Below are positions 55,340-64,000 of a stretch of 64,000 nt of DNA, piece after piece. This DNA comes from [Clostridium] fimetarium. Lineage in GTDB: Bacteria > Bacillota > Clostridia > Lachnospirales > Lachnospiraceae. Made by a program: the position numbers and the translations under genes. The notes under the pieces are model-generated. The model was not told where the DNA came from, made no database searches, and was given only the letters and a program-made list of their open reading frames with translations. The DNA lies in assembly GCF_900111235.1 (NCBI RefSeq), contig NZ_FOJI01000012.1, positions 95,963-159,962 of the forward strand, read 5' to 3'. Within the stretch, counting starts at the first letter, position 1. Every line of letters starts with the position of its first letter.

Positions 55340-57784
55340 ATGGATATTAATAAAGTATTGACACAAGAATTAGACGTAAAGGCATGGCAGATAGACGCGG
55401 CTGTCAAATTAATTGATGAGGGGAATACAATTCCATTTATTTCAAGATATCGTAAAGAAGTCACCGGCTCATTAAATGACGAAGTTTTAAGGAATCTAGA
55501 TGATAGATTAAGATATTTGAGAAATCTGGAAGATAGAAAAGCTCAGGTTATTGCGACTATAGAAGAACAAGGTAAATTAACGCAGGAACTGAAAGCACAG
55601 ATAATCGCCGCTCAGACAATGGTAGTAGTGGAGGATTTATATCGTCCATACAAACAAAAGCGTAGAACAAGAGCAACAATTGCTAAGGAAAAAGGCTTGG
55701 AACCATTAGCAGATTTTATTATGGAACAATCAGCTACACAACCAATTGAAAACGTTGCAATTCAATATATATCAGAAGAAAATGGCGTTGAATCGGTAGA
55801 AGATGCTATTGCGGGCGCTAAGGATATCATAGCAGAAACCATTTCGGACGAGCCAAATTATAGAATTTATATTAGAGAACTTACAATGAAAGAAGGTATA
55901 CTCAATTCAACTGCTAAGGATGAGAATGTTGAATCCGTATATGAGATGTATTATAAGTTTAGTGAAGCACTTCCTAAAGTTGCAGGACATAGAACACTTG
56001 CAATTAATCGTGGTGAATCAGAAAAGATATTAACGGTTAAAGTCGAAGCCCCAGTTGAAAAAATTCTAATGTATTTAGGTAAAAAGATAATTATTTCTAA
56101 TAACCAATATACATCTTCAATATTAACAGAAACGATAGAAGATAGTTTCTCAAGACTTATCGGACCAGCAATTGAAAGAGAGATTCGAAGTGGTTTGACA
56201 GAAACTGCTGAGACAGGCGCTATCAAATTATTTGGTAAGAATTTAGAACAATTGCTTCTACAGCCACCAATTGCTGACAGAGTAGTACTTGGATGGGATC
56301 CTGCATTTAGGACGGGATGTAAATTAGCCGTTGTAGATCAAACAGGAAAAGTGCTTGATACGAAGGTTATTTTTCCAACGCAACCACACAACAAGGTAGA
56401 AGAATCAAAAGACGCAGTGAAATCCTTAATTAAAAAATATAATGTTTCATTAATCTCTGTAGGCAATGGAACTGCATCGAGAGAATCAGAGATGATTATC
56501 GTAGATATGTTGAAAGAAATGGATGAAAATGTAGAATATGTAATTGTAAATGAAGCAGGAGCATCCGTATATTCAGCAAGTAAGCTTGCAACAGAAGAAT
56601 TCCCTAATTTTGATGTAGCGCAAAGAAGTGCTGTTTCGATTGCAAGAAGATTACAAGATCCACTTGCAGAACTTGTTAAGATTGAGCCAAAGTCAATAGG
56701 AGTTGGTCAATATCAGCATGATATGAATCAAAAGAAGTTAACGGAAGCACTTACCGGTGTTGTTGAGGATAGTGTTAACAAGGTAGGTGTTGATTTAAAC
56801 ACAGCATCAGCTTCACTCTTTGAATATATTTCAGGCATATCGAAAGTAATCGCTAAGAATATTGTTGACTATAGAGAAACAAATGGTCGTTTCACGAATA
56901 GAAAGCAACTTTTGAAGGTTGCTAAGCTTGGACCAAAGGCATTTGAACAATGTGCTGGGTTTATGAGAATCCAAAATGGTAATAATCCATTAGATTCAAC
57001 AAGTGTTCATCCAGAAAGTTATGACGCAGCTACAAAGCTTCTCGAAATTCTAGGCTATGACATAAATTCAATTAGTTCAGGAGAACTTCTTGGACTTTTT
57101 GGTAAAGTTCAAGATATTAAGAAAATGTCAGAAGAGATTGGCGTTGGTTCGATCACACTTGAAGATATTGCAAAAGAATTAGAAAAACCAGGCCGTGACC
57201 CTAGAGATGAGATGCCTAAACCACTTTTGAGAAAAGATGTTCTTGATATGAAAGATTTAGCATCAGGAATGGTACTGAAAGGTACTGTTAGAAATGTAAT
57301 CGATTTTGGAGTATTTGTTGATATTGGGGTTCATCAGGATGGATTAGTTCATATCTCACAGCTTTGCCGTGGATTTGTAAATCACCCACTTGATATTGTG
57401 AGTGTTGGTGATATTGTAGAGGTAAGAGTTATGGAAGTTGATGCTGCAAAAAAACGTATTCAATTATCAATGATTCTTGATGAGTATGATAGCAAAAAAG
57501 AAGATGCAGCAGCTCAAGCTAACGCAAAAGCCAAAGAAGAAAGAAATAATAACAAAAGCAATAATAATAGAAACAATAATAACAATAGCAGAAATTATGG
57601 CAATAATAGTAATTCGAATAAAGGAAATTTTGAAAACAATAGCAACAATGTGAACAAAGAAAATCATTATCAAAATAACACAAACAAAGATAACACAAAG
57701 AAAGATAACACAAACAAAGAAAATACAAACAATAAAAATAGTGGACAACTAGATTTAAGCAAATTGGCTAAATTTTCAAGATAG
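55340..57784 (+). CDS. tex: Tex-family RNA-binding transcription accessory protein
   Basis: This 814-residue protein has the N-terminal helical Tex domain (VKLIDEGNTIPFISRYRKEVTGSLNDE), a YqgF/RNase H-like domain (VVLGWDPAFRTGCKLAVVD, near 315), a helix-hairpin-helix part (LNTASASLFEYISGISKVIAKNIVDYR) and an S1 RNA-binding domain (VLKGTVRNVIDFGVFVDIGVHQDGLVHIS, about 644-672). The last 85 residues are an unusual low-complexity tail of Asn, Lys and Asp. It acts on transcription and RNA. No strong ribosome site beyond GGTAG is seen. Confidence 0.95.
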   Translation: MDINKVLTQELDVKAWQIDAAVKLIDEGNTIPFISRYRKEVTGSLNDEVLRNLDDRLRYLRNLEDRKAQVIATIEEQGKLTQELKAQIIAAQTMVVVEDLYRPYKQKRRTRATIAKEKGLEPLADFIMEQSATQPIENVAIQYISEENGVESVEDAIAGAKDIIAETISDEPNYRIYIRELTMKEGILNSTAKDENVESVYEMYYKFSEALPKVAGHRTLAINRGESEKILTVKVEAPVEKILMYLGKKIIISNNQYTSSILTETIEDSFSRLIGPAIEREIRSGLTETAETGAIKLFGKNLEQLLLQPPIADRVVLGWDPAFRTGCKLAVVDQTGKVLDTKVIFPTQPHNKVEESKDAVKSLIKKYNVSLISVGNGTASRESEMIIVDMLKEMDENVEYVIVNEAGASVYSASKLATEEFPNFDVAQRSAVSIARRLQDPLAELVKIEPKSIGVGQYQHDMNQKKLTEALTGVVEDSVNKVGVDLNTASASLFEYISGISKVIAKNIVDYRETNGRFTNRKQLLKVAKLGPKAFEQCAGFMRIQNGNNPLDSTSVHPESYDAATKLLEILGYDINSISSGELLGLFGKVQDIKKMSEEIGVGSITLEDIAKELEKPGRDPRDEMPKPLLRKDVLDMKDLASGMVLKGTVRNVIDFGVFVDIGVHQDGLVHISQLCRGFVNHPLDIVSVGDIVEVRVMEVDAAKKRIQLSMILDEYDSKKEDAAAQANAKAKEERNNNKSNNNRNNNNNSRNYGNNSNSNKGNFENNSNNVNKENHYQNNTNKDNTKKDNTNKENTNNKNSGQLDLSKLAKFSR

Positions 57785-57824
57785 TATAATTGCCAGAAAT
57801 TTGAACAAAGAATGGAGATTAGAT

Positions 57825-58259
57825 ATGGTAATAGAAACGCATAATTCAAAAGAAACATTTGACTTGGGATTTGAAATGGGTTCCAAAGCGCAAGCGGGTC
57901 AGATAACATGCCTTTTGGGTGACTTAGGCGTTGGGAAGACGGTATTTACTCAAGGGTTTGCAAAAGGGCTTGGGATAGAAGAACCAATTTGCAGCCCAAC
58001 ATTTACAATTGTTCAAGAATATCACGATGGAAGAATACCATTTTACCATTTCGACGTATATCGTATTGGCGATGTCAGCGAGATGGATGAAATAGGATAT
58101 GAGGAATACTTCTTTGGTGATGGGGTTTGCCTTGTCGAGTGGGGTAATTTAATTCAAGAATTAATGCCAAAAGAGACAATCAATGTTACGTTAGAGAAAA
58201 ATCTAAAAAAAGGGTTCGACTTTAGAAAAATCACGGTCGATAATGGATTTGATTGTTGA
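57825..58259 (+). CDS. tsaE: tRNA t6A biosynthesis ATPase TsaE
   Basis: This protein of about 144 residues has the P-loop LLGDLGVGKTVFTQG (about residues 30-44), the SPTF motif (SPTFTIVQEY) and FHFDVYRIG, all typical. With TsaB and TsaD it makes threonylcarbamoyladenosine in tRNAs. GGAG precedes ATG 57825. tsaB, rimI and tsaD follow in the same cluster. Element E1 copy 2 intervenes between it and tsaB. Confidence 0.95.
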   Translation: MVIETHNSKETFDLGFEMGSKAQAGQITCLLGDLGVGKTVFTQGFAKGLGIEEPICSPTFTIVQEYHDGRIPFYHFDVYRIGDVSEMDEIGYEEYFFGDGVCLVEWGNLIQELMPKETINVTLEKNLKKGFDFRKITVDNGFDC

Positions 58260-58281
58260 AAGCCATGACGGAAGGTGGCGA

Positions 58282-58462
58282 GTGAATATTGGTTTCTAAT
58301 GATTCATTTTGTCTCGCCTTTCCTTCAAGTAGCATCTTTTTTACAAGCCTCATAGATGATGAAAAGTCTCACGCTGTTCGATTTTCATCTGAGTCTTGAC
58401 AAAAGATAGGCGCTACTTTCAGCCGGTCTTCGCAAAATGAATCATTAGAAACCAATATTCAC
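58282..58462 (+). repeat. Structured element family E1, copy 2
   Basis: A perfect 30-pair outer helix begins GTGAATATTGGTTTC and ends with its complement ATATTCAC. The conserved segments GCCTTTCCTTCAA and TTTCAGCCGGTCT are present as in copy 1 (190-300). The small inner hairpin is here replaced by AGTAGC/GCTACT, which again pairs, and carries a nested set of further hairpins (ATCTTTT/AAAAGAT and GATGAAAA/TTTTCATC). It starts 22 bases after the tsaE stop on the same strand. Confidence 0.83.
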
Positions 58463-58597
58463 GGGTTGTTTTATGAATGACTTTTGAGAATCAAATCGTA
58501 ATTAGGGAAATAGATAAAAGCAAAAAAAAAAAATTTCAAAAAAATAATACTGATAAAAAAATAATGTTTCTAAAGTCTCAGAGAAAGAAGGGGCACC

Positions 58598-59332
58598 ATG
58601 AAAGTACTTGCAATTGAAAGTTCGTCGATTACAGCATCAGTTGCTATCGTAATGGATGATTTGTTAACGGCAGAATATACAATTAACCATAAAAAGACGC
58701 ATTCACAGACACTTTTACCTATGATTGCTGAAATATGTAAAATGACAGAAACAGAAATGAATAGTCTTGATTTGATTGCAGTATCGAATGGACCTGGTTC
58801 ATTTACAGGTCTAAGAATAGGCTGTGCAACGGGGAAAGGACTTGGACTTGCGTTAGATATTCCAGTTGTTTCAGTTCCAACGTTAGAGGCGATGGCCTAC
58901 AACTTATATGGATATGGGAAGATAATATGTCCAATAATGGATGCGAAGAGATCGCATGTATATACTGGAATTTATACATGGTCAGATAAAGCAGGAGATA
59001 AAATCCATATCTTATTAAATCAATGTATCCTTTCTATAGAAGAGTTGATTGACAAATTGAATGAATTAAATAAAGAAGTTGTATTTATTGGTGACGGGGT
59101 ACCTGTCAACAGGTTGATTATTGAAAGCAATATGAAAGCAAAATATTCATTTGCCCCAGCACATATGAGTAGCCAGCGCGCAGCTAGTGTGGCGGTGCTT
59201 GGCAAGGAATTGTATGATGAAGGAAAGTCAGTGAATGCAAGAGAACTTTTGCCAGAATATTTGAGACCAACACAAGCAGAACGCGAATTGGTCAAAAAAA
59301 TGAACCTTGCGGATAATAGTAGTAAAATTTAA
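58598..59332 (+). CDS. tsaB: tRNA t6A biosynthesis protein TsaB
   Basis: This 244-residue protein is an inactive ASKHA-fold partner of TsaD. It has VLAIESSSITASVAI at the start, THSQTLLPMI and the NGPGSFTGLRIGCATGKGL stretch (about residues 67-85). GAAGGGGC precedes ATG 58598. The gap from tsaE contains E1 copy 2 and an A-rich run. Confidence 0.95.
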   Translation: MKVLAIESSSITASVAIVMDDLLTAEYTINHKKTHSQTLLPMIAEICKMTETEMNSLDLIAVSNGPGSFTGLRIGCATGKGLGLALDIPVVSVPTLEAMAYNLYGYGKIICPIMDAKRSHVYTGIYTWSDKAGDKIHILLNQCILSIEELIDKLNELNKEVVFIGDGVPVNRLIIESNMKAKYSFAPAHMSSQRAASVAVLGKELYDEGKSVNARELLPEYLRPTQAERELVKKMNLADNSSKI

Positions 59333-59359
59333 AAAAAATTTTCAGAAAAGGCATGTGTA

Positions 59360-59815
59360 ATGAATTATATAATTAGGCCAATGGAGAAAAAAGATATCGT
59401 ACAAGTTACAGAAATTGAAAAAAGTATATATTCAATCCCATGGTCGGCTAATTCATTTATAGAAGCCAGTGAGAATGATAATAATATTTATCTTGTATGC
59501 ATAGAAAATGATAAGGTAATTGGATATTGTGGATTATGGACAGTACTTGGAGAAGGAAATATAACCAACATTGCTGTAACAAACACACATAGAGGCAAAG
59601 GATATGGAAGAGCTTTGTTGAAGGAGCTTGAAAATAGAGGCCGCGAAAAAGCTGTGAGCAAATATTTTCTAGAAGTTCGACTAAGTAATGTGATCGCGCA
59701 AAATCTATATTTAAGTTTGGGATATAAAAAAATAGGCATTCGTAAGAACTTTTATGAGAGACCAGCTGAAGATGCGATAATAATGTCCAAGGATAGTATA
59801 CTGTTAATGAAATAG
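59360..59815 (+). CDS. rimI: Ribosomal-protein-S18-alanine N-acetyltransferase RimI
   Basis: This 151-residue GNAT enzyme has ITNIAVTNTHRGKGYGRALLKEL (the acetyl-CoA motif, about residues 73-95), the catalytic region FLEVRLSNVIAQNLYLSLGYKKIGIRKNFY and the usual size. It acetylates S18 and perhaps other proteins. It lies between tsaB and tsaD, a common order in Bacillota. Confidence 0.93.
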   Translation: MNYIIRPMEKKDIVQVTEIEKSIYSIPWSANSFIEASENDNNIYLVCIENDKVIGYCGLWTVLGEGNITNIAVTNTHRGKGYGRALLKELENRGREKAVSKYFLEVRLSNVIAQNLYLSLGYKKIGIRKNFYERPAEDAIIMSKDSILLMK

Positions 59816-59821
59816 AGATAA

Positions 59822-59926
59822 GTGTGAATAATTACATCATTCACACACAAGTTTGCGTCTGCGCAGCGCATGTACAAACTAGATATGCGCATGGTCTCGC
59901 AGAGCGAGTCAATAAAATATGCGCAG
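59822..59926. repeat. Run of small hairpins between rimI and rnz
   Basis: Hairpins GTGTGAAT/ATTCACAC (59822-59846), GTTTG/CAAAC with an inner TGCG/CGCA (59851-59879) and CTCGC-AGA-GCGAG (59896-59908), with ATATGCGCA repeated at 59883 and 59917. The G+C content is higher than the surroundings. It may be a small mobile or dispersed repeat; nothing else in the window matches it. Confidence 0.65.
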
Positions 59927-59940
59927 AAATGAGGACAAAT

Positions 59941-60852
59941 ATGTTAGACATTTGTTTGCTTGGCACAAGCGGAATGATGCCATTGCCAGGAAGATGGCTT
60001 ACGGCAATGATGACAAGATATAATGGCAGTAACCTTTTGGTAGATTGTGGAGAGGGAACTCAGATAGCAATTAAAGAAAAAGGAATAACGTTTAAGCCAA
60101 TTGATATAATTTGCTTTACGCATTATCATGCAGATCATATAAGTGGATTACCAGGATTACTTCTTACAATAGGAAATGCTGAGCGAAGGGAACCAATTAC
60201 ATTAATCGGACCGAAAGGACTTGAAAGAGTTGTTTCTGCCCTTAGAGTTATTGCGCCAGAACTCCCATTTCAATTGAATTTCATCGAATTGTCAGCACAG
60301 CAAGAGCGTATTGATATAAATGGTTATATTATAGATGCATTTAAAGTAAACCACGCAGTAGCATGCTATGGATACTCAATTAGTATTTTGAGAAAAGGAA
60401 AATTTAACATAGAGAGTGCATTGAAAAAAGATATACCAAAGTCAGCTTGGAATAAGCTTCAGCATGGAAAAACAGTTCTAATGGATGGAAAAACATATAC
60501 ACCAGATATGGTTATGGGATCAGAGCGAAAAGGATTGAAAGTCACATACTGTACAGATACGAGACCAACTAAGTCTCTTGTTGAAAATGCGGCTAATTCA
60601 GATCTTCTCATATGCGAAGGAATGTATGGAGAAAAAGGTAAAGATGATAAGGCAATAGAGTATAAACATATGACCTTTGTTGAGGCAGCAAATGTTGCTA
60701 AGGATGCTAAAGTAGTAGAGCTGTGGCTTACACATTATAGCCCATCTTTGGTTCGCCCGTTGGAATTTATGGGAAGTGTTACATCTATATTTGAAAATGC
60801 TTATCCAGGAAAAGATGGAAAATCAGTAGAACTGGATTTTGAAGAAGATTAA
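59941..60852 (+). CDS. rnz: Ribonuclease Z-like metallo-beta-lactamase protein
   Basis: This protein of about 303 residues has the metal motif THYHADHISG (His-X-His-X-Asp-His, near 61-70), GTSGMMPLPGRW at the start, FKVNHAVACYGYSI and the C-terminal HMTFVEAA and LTHYSPSL stretches of tRNase Z. It cuts tRNA 3' ends. ATG 59941 follows GAGG; the frame is open to 59824 but that part lies over the hairpin run and is not typical of the family. Confidence 0.93.
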   Translation: MLDICLLGTSGMMPLPGRWLTAMMTRYNGSNLLVDCGEGTQIAIKEKGITFKPIDIICFTHYHADHISGLPGLLLTIGNAERREPITLIGPKGLERVVSALRVIAPELPFQLNFIELSAQQERIDINGYIIDAFKVNHAVACYGYSISILRKGKFNIESALKKDIPKSAWNKLQHGKTVLMDGKTYTPDMVMGSERKGLKVTYCTDTRPTKSLVENAANSDLLICEGMYGEKGKDDKAIEYKHMTFVEAANVAKDAKVVELWLTHYSPSLVRPLEFMGSVTSIFENAYPGKDGKSVELDFEED

Positions 60853-60936
60853 TAGGAACTAGTACAATTTAGAAAATTCTATTTTGGGAGATTGACACTC
60901 CAGAAACGAAAAATTATGATTAAAAAGGTAGAAAAA

Positions 60937-62094
60937 ATGGGAATACAGAATCAAATCAATCAAAGTAATGAGCCTGATAATCAACACATCAAGAACACTG
61001 ATGCAATATTAATTAATACAACAGATACTTATTCGAAGAGTAAATGTAATGTGCAGAATGCAAATTTAACAGATAAAGACGTCGTAATACTAGCGATTGA
61101 AACTTCTTGTGATGAGACAGCTGCAGCAGTTATTAAAAATGGACGTACCGTTTTATCAAATATAATATCGTCTCAAATAGCTTTACATACTTTATATGGT
61201 GGAGTTGTTCCTGAAATTGCATCAAGAAAGCATATGGAGCAGATTAATCAAGTGATAGAGATGGCACTTAGTGAAGCAAAATTAACACTTGATGATATTA
61301 CGTCGATTGGCGTTACTTATGGACCAGGTCTCGTTGGGGCGCTTTTGGTTGGAGTTGCAGAAGCGAAAGCAATTTCCTTTGCAAAGGATATTCCATTAGT
61401 CGGAGTACACCATATAGAAGGACATATTTCAGCAAACTATATAGAAAATCCTGATCTGGAGCCACCATTTATGGCGTTAGTAGTTTCGGGTGGCCATACA
61501 CATTTGGTATTAGTCAAAGAATATGGTGAATATGAAATTATAGGAAGAACTAGGGATGATGCGGCAGGGGAAGCATTTGACAAAGTAGCACGTGCGGTTG
61601 GACTTGGTTATCCAGGTGGTCCTAAAATCGATAAGCTGGCGAAAGAAGGGAATCCACATGCAATAGAATTTCCACGAGCACAAGTAGATGGTTCACCGTA
61701 TGACTTCTCATTTAGTGGAATTAAGTCATCTGTACTTAACTACATTAATACATGTGAAATGAAAAACATAGTGATAGATAAAGCGGATTTAGTAGCGTCA
61801 TTTCAAAATGCAGTGATAGATGCTTTGGTTTCAAGAGCGATTTCTGCAACAAAAGAATTTGGCATTGGTAAATTGGCAATTGCTGGTGGCGTTGCATCAA
61901 ATTCTGCTTTAAGAAAAACAATCAAAGAACAGTGTGAATTGAATGGAATTCAGTTATTTTCACCATCACCAATCTTTTGTACTGATAATGCAGCAATGAT
62001 AGGTGTTGCTGCTTATTACGAGTATATGAATGGAATAAGACATGGCCTAGATCTTAATGCTATTCCAAATTTGAAATTAGGACAAAGAGTATAG
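60937..62094 (+). CDS. tsaD: tRNA t6A transferase TsaD
   Basis: This protein of about 385 residues transfers the threonylcarbamoyl group. It has [17 protein letters not shown] (near residue 47), [14 protein letters not shown] with the metal His pair region, VSGGHTHLV (about 185-193), [10 protein letters not shown] and DNAAMIG. An N-terminal extension of about 45 residues is unusual; the typical start would be near 61080, but no ATG occurs there. AAGGTAG precedes ATG 60937. Confidence 0.94.
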   Translation: MGIQNQINQSNEPDNQHIKNTDAILINTTDTYSKSKCNVQNANLTDKDVVILAIETSCDETAAAVIKNGRTVLSNIISSQIALHTLYGGVVPEIASRKHMEQINQVIEMALSEAKLTLDDITSIGVTYGPGLVGALLVGVAEAKAISFAKDIPLVGVHHIEGHISANYIENPDLEPPFMALVVSGGHTHLVLVKEYGEYEIIGRTRDDAAGEAFDKVARAVGLGYPGGPKIDKLAKEGNPHAIEFPRAQVDGSPYDFSFSGIKSSVLNYINTCEMKNIVIDKADLVASFQNAVIDALVSRAISATKEFGIGKLAIAGGVASNSALRKTIKEQCELNGIQLFSPSPIFCTDNAAMIGVAAYYEYMNGIRHGLDLNAIPNLKLGQRV

Positions 62095-62143
62095 AATGTT
62101 AAACTAAATATTTAACTTAACCAATAATGAGGGTGAAAATAAT

Positions 62144-62890
62144 ATGGCGAAAGTGCAAGAGAATAGAAATATTGCAATAGTTTTGGCAGGTGGTAGCGGT
62201 AGTAGAATGAATAGCGATGTTCCAAAGCAATATATGAAAGTGTGTGATAAACCTATTTTGTATTATGCATTAAAAACATTTGAGGAAAGCTTTATTGATG
62301 AAATTATTTTAGTTGTAAGTGAGAAAGATTTACAATATTGCAAAACTAATATTGTAGACAAATATGACTTTAAAAAGATAAGCAAGATAGTGGTAGGCGG
62401 TAAGGAACGCTATAATTCTGTTTATAATGGACTACAAGCAATCGCTACTGATAAAGACAACCAAATAATAATGCAAGATATAAATATATTTATTCATGAT
62501 GGAGCAAGGCCATGTGTAACAACAGATATATTAGAAAGATGTTTGGAAACTGTAAAACGAACATGTGCATGTGTTGCAGCAGTGCCGGTAAAAGATACAA
62601 TCAAGATAGTAGATGAAAGTGGATATGCAATATCAACTCCAGATCGAAATACATTGTGGCAAATACAAACCCCACAAGTATTTTCTTTTGAAGTTATAAA
62701 AAATGCATATGATAATTTAATGCATTTAGTAACGATAGAAGGAATTACGGATGATGCGATGGTAGTGGAACATTATTCTGATGTTAAAGTAAAAATGGTT
62801 GAAGGCAGTTATGACAATATTAAAGTAACAACTCAAGGCGATATTGAAATTGTAAAATTGTACTTTAAGAAAAAAATGATTAGAAATTGA
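62144..62890 (+). CDS. ispD: 2-C-methyl-D-erythritol 4-phosphate cytidylyltransferase IspD
   Basis: This 248-residue enzyme acts in the non-mevalonate isoprenoid pathway. It has IVLAGGSGSRMNSDVPKQYM (about residues 11-30), VVGGKERYNSVYNGL, IHDGARPCVT (near 124) and LWQIQTPQVF (near 172). Length is normal; ispF is not fused. GAGGGTG precedes ATG 62144. Confidence 0.95.
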   Translation: MAKVQENRNIAIVLAGGSGSRMNSDVPKQYMKVCDKPILYYALKTFEESFIDEIILVVSEKDLQYCKTNIVDKYDFKKISKIVVGGKERYNSVYNGLQAIATDKDNQIIMQDINIFIHDGARPCVTTDILERCLETVKRTCACVAAVPVKDTIKIVDESGYAISTPDRNTLWQIQTPQVFSFEVIKNAYDNLMHLVTIEGITDDAMVVEHYSDVKVKMVEGSYDNIKVTTQGDIEIVKLYFKKKMIRN

Positions 62891-62918
62891 TATCCCCGTA
62901 CCAAGAATAAAATAAGTG

Positions 62919-62948
62919 TTGACTAGTTGGTTAGTAAAATGATATAAT
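62919..62948 (+). promoter_or_regulatory. Promoter with no gene downstream
   Basis: TTGACT at 62919-62924, an 18-base spacer and TATAAT at 62943-62948. The next terminator is at 63113, so a transcript of about 185 bases is predicted without a gene. Confidence 0.65.
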
Positions 62949-63112
62949 TTGTTAATGAAATATTTATATTATATTATAATATTTTATATATGTTAATAAT
63001 TATAATAAAACCTTTTAGTAATTTAAATTAGGTTATTCCAGTAATTACAGATGTCAATGCATATTAGTGATTACTTTTATGAATAATAAAATAGTGTGTA
63101 AACTAGAAAATA

Positions 63113-63140
63113 GGCCTGATAATTATCGGGCCCTTTTTTA
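63113..63140 (+). terminator. Terminator downstream of ispD
   Basis: GGCCTGAT-AATT-ATCGGGCC (63113-63132) is followed by six T residues. Confidence 0.92.
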
Positions 63141-63174
63141 GTTTTAAATAGTCATAAAAAAAGGTAAAATCCTG

Positions 63175-63203
63175 TTGACACTAAAAATAAATGATGCTAT
63201 ACT
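63175..63203 (+). promoter_or_regulatory. Promoter of the first tRNA-Ser
   Basis: TTGACA at 63175-63180, a 17-base spacer and TATACT at 63198-63203, 37 bases before the tRNA. Confidence 0.9.
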
Positions 63204-63240
63204 AACGAAGTCGCTTAAACAACACGACAACGTAATATAT

Positions 63241-63326
63241 GGAGAGGTACCGAAGCGGTCATAACGGGGCAGTCTTGAAAACTGTTTGTCTTCACGGGCG
63301 CATGGGTTCGAATCCCATCCTCTCCG
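63241..63326 (+). tRNA. tRNA-Ser (anticodon TGA)
   Basis: Acceptor GGAGAGG pairs with CCTCTCC (discriminator G). The anticodon arm GCAGT-CTTGAAA-ACTGT gives anticodon TGA. A long variable arm (TTTGTCTTCACGGGCGCA) and the T arm GGGTTCGAATCCC are present. No CCA is encoded. Confidence 0.97.
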
Positions 63327-63329
63327 CTC

Positions 63330-63360
63330 AAAACCACTTAGAGATAAGTGGTTTTGTTTT
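63330..63360 (+). terminator. Terminator after the first tRNA-Ser
   Basis: AAAACCACTTA / TAAGTGGTTTT stem (63330-63340, 63345-63355) followed by GTTTT. Confidence 0.9.
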
Positions 63361-63588
63361 CCTAATGAAGGGTAACATACTTTTTCTTTTAGAATTAACT
63401 TTGATTAGTATAATAATAAAAGCGAAAGGATAATACTTATTCTTGTTTCAACACCATTTTGCGGATATTCAGTTTATAAACATAAAATTGTATGTAAGAA
63501 TGAATATCACATTTTTATTTTAAAAGTTAAATATATCGAATAATAATTTCCTAATCATATAGATTTAGATTTTAGAGCAACTGTATTT

Positions 63589-63676
63589 GGAGAAGTACCC
63601 AAGAGGTTGAAGGGACACCCCTGGAAAGGGTGCAGGTCGGTAACACGGCGCGAGGGTTCAAATCCCTCCTTCTCCG
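63589..63676 (+). tRNA. tRNA-Ser (anticodon GGA)
   Basis: Acceptor GGAGAAG pairs with CTTCTCC (discriminator G). The anticodon arm CACCC-CTGGAAA-GGGTG gives anticodon GGA. A long variable arm and the T arm GGGTTCAAATCCC are present. No CCA is encoded. Confidence 0.97.
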
Positions 63677-63829
63677 TTAGCAAAATTCTACATAATAGTA
63701 ATATATTTATGTAATAAGATATTTTGTGCTAAAATCGATTGACTTTCATAATTGATGAAGTGGTCGATGAAATTATTTGTACTATATATAGATGATTTAA
63801 AATGTTAGATAGAAAAGTAAAAAAACATA

Positions 63830-64000
63830 TTGACAAAAAAGCATTTTAATGATATTCTATTAAAGCTGTCGTAAGAAAAACCTTATAAACAGCGAGGCGA
63901 AAGCCAATTGAACATTGATAACTAAATAGTAAAACAACCTTGAAAATTCTATAAAAGAATTTCAAAATAAACGAACGGTAATGCAAATCAATAGATTTGT
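63830..64000 (+). promoter_or_regulatory. rRNA operon promoter and leader
   Basis: TTGACA at 63830-63835, a 17-base spacer and TATTCT at 63853-63858. The following ATTGAACATTGATAACTAAATAG and CCTTGAAAATTC stretches (about 63908-63950) are typical of the leader before clostridial 16S rRNA. The 16S gene itself is not reached in the window. Confidence 0.85.

Overview
This window comes from a low-G+C, Gram-positive anaerobe, most likely a member of the Clostridia close to the Lachnospiraceae. That placement is inferred from A+T-rich genes with AGGAGG-type ribosome binding sites, TTG and GTG starts, a nine-gene-type F1Fo ATP synthase operon lacking atpI here, a prfB gene with a recoding site, a CheW protein, and the absence of outer-membrane genes. 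No insertion sequence, prophage or CRISPR array was seen.

Layout. Positions 1-10150 are accessory: a two-gene ABC-2 exporter, two XRE regulators (one with a membrane partner and a clear palindromic operator), a pentapeptide-repeat protein, a MerR/GyrI-type regulator, a degenerate phosphoribosyltransferase, a flavin-type oxidase-fold protein, and a GntR-ABC-permease cassette. Positions 10180-18270 hold a complete thiamine locus in two transcription units. The first (thiS-thiF-thiG-thiH-tenI) makes the thiazole and sits behind an attenuator-like leader that is not a TPP riboswitch. The second (cytX-thiM-thiE-HAD phosphatase-thiD) sits behind a canonical TPP riboswitch and handles pyrimidine uptake, salvage and coupling. 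Positions 18490-24930 are the ATP synthase operon atpBEFHAGDC, with a c subunit that looks proton-type.

Positions 25000-37330 carry a CgeB-like glycosyltransferase, a serine hydrolase, a cation diffusion facilitator, an SDR, a DnaA-box cluster, then hpf-secA-prfB-cheW and malQ. Positions 37350-40550 hold an XRE regulator, an AgrA/AgrC-like pair without agrBD, and a small orphan protein; cysK follows. Positions 41800-49600 hold a two-component system and two tandem copies of an ABC ATPase/FtsX-permease module. The kinase is split by a -1 frameshift exactly at an A_AAA_AAG heptamer with a Shine-Dalgarno-like sequence ten bases upstream, and the first ATPase has decayed. Positions 49800-54230 are an aspartate-family module (ACT protein, homoserine dehydrogenase, a phosphoglycerate-mutase-like probable homoserine kinase, aspartate kinase). 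Positions 55340-62890 hold tex and the t6A cluster tsaE-tsaB-rimI-rnz-tsaD, then ispD. The window ends with two serine tRNAs and the promoter and leader of an rRNA operon whose 16S gene begins beyond the edge.

The most unusual signal is two families of large structured intergenic elements. Each has two copies. In each family the single-stranded segments are nearly identical while the long stems differ in sequence but remain self-complementary. Family E1 is at 190-300 and 58282-58462. Family E2 is at 54257-54417 and, inverted, 54605-54764. This covariation-like pattern suggests selection on structure, possibly as undescribed RNAs or structured 3' ends. Other leads are the kinase recoding site, the thiS leader with three upstream iterons, and the DnaA-box cluster before hpf.
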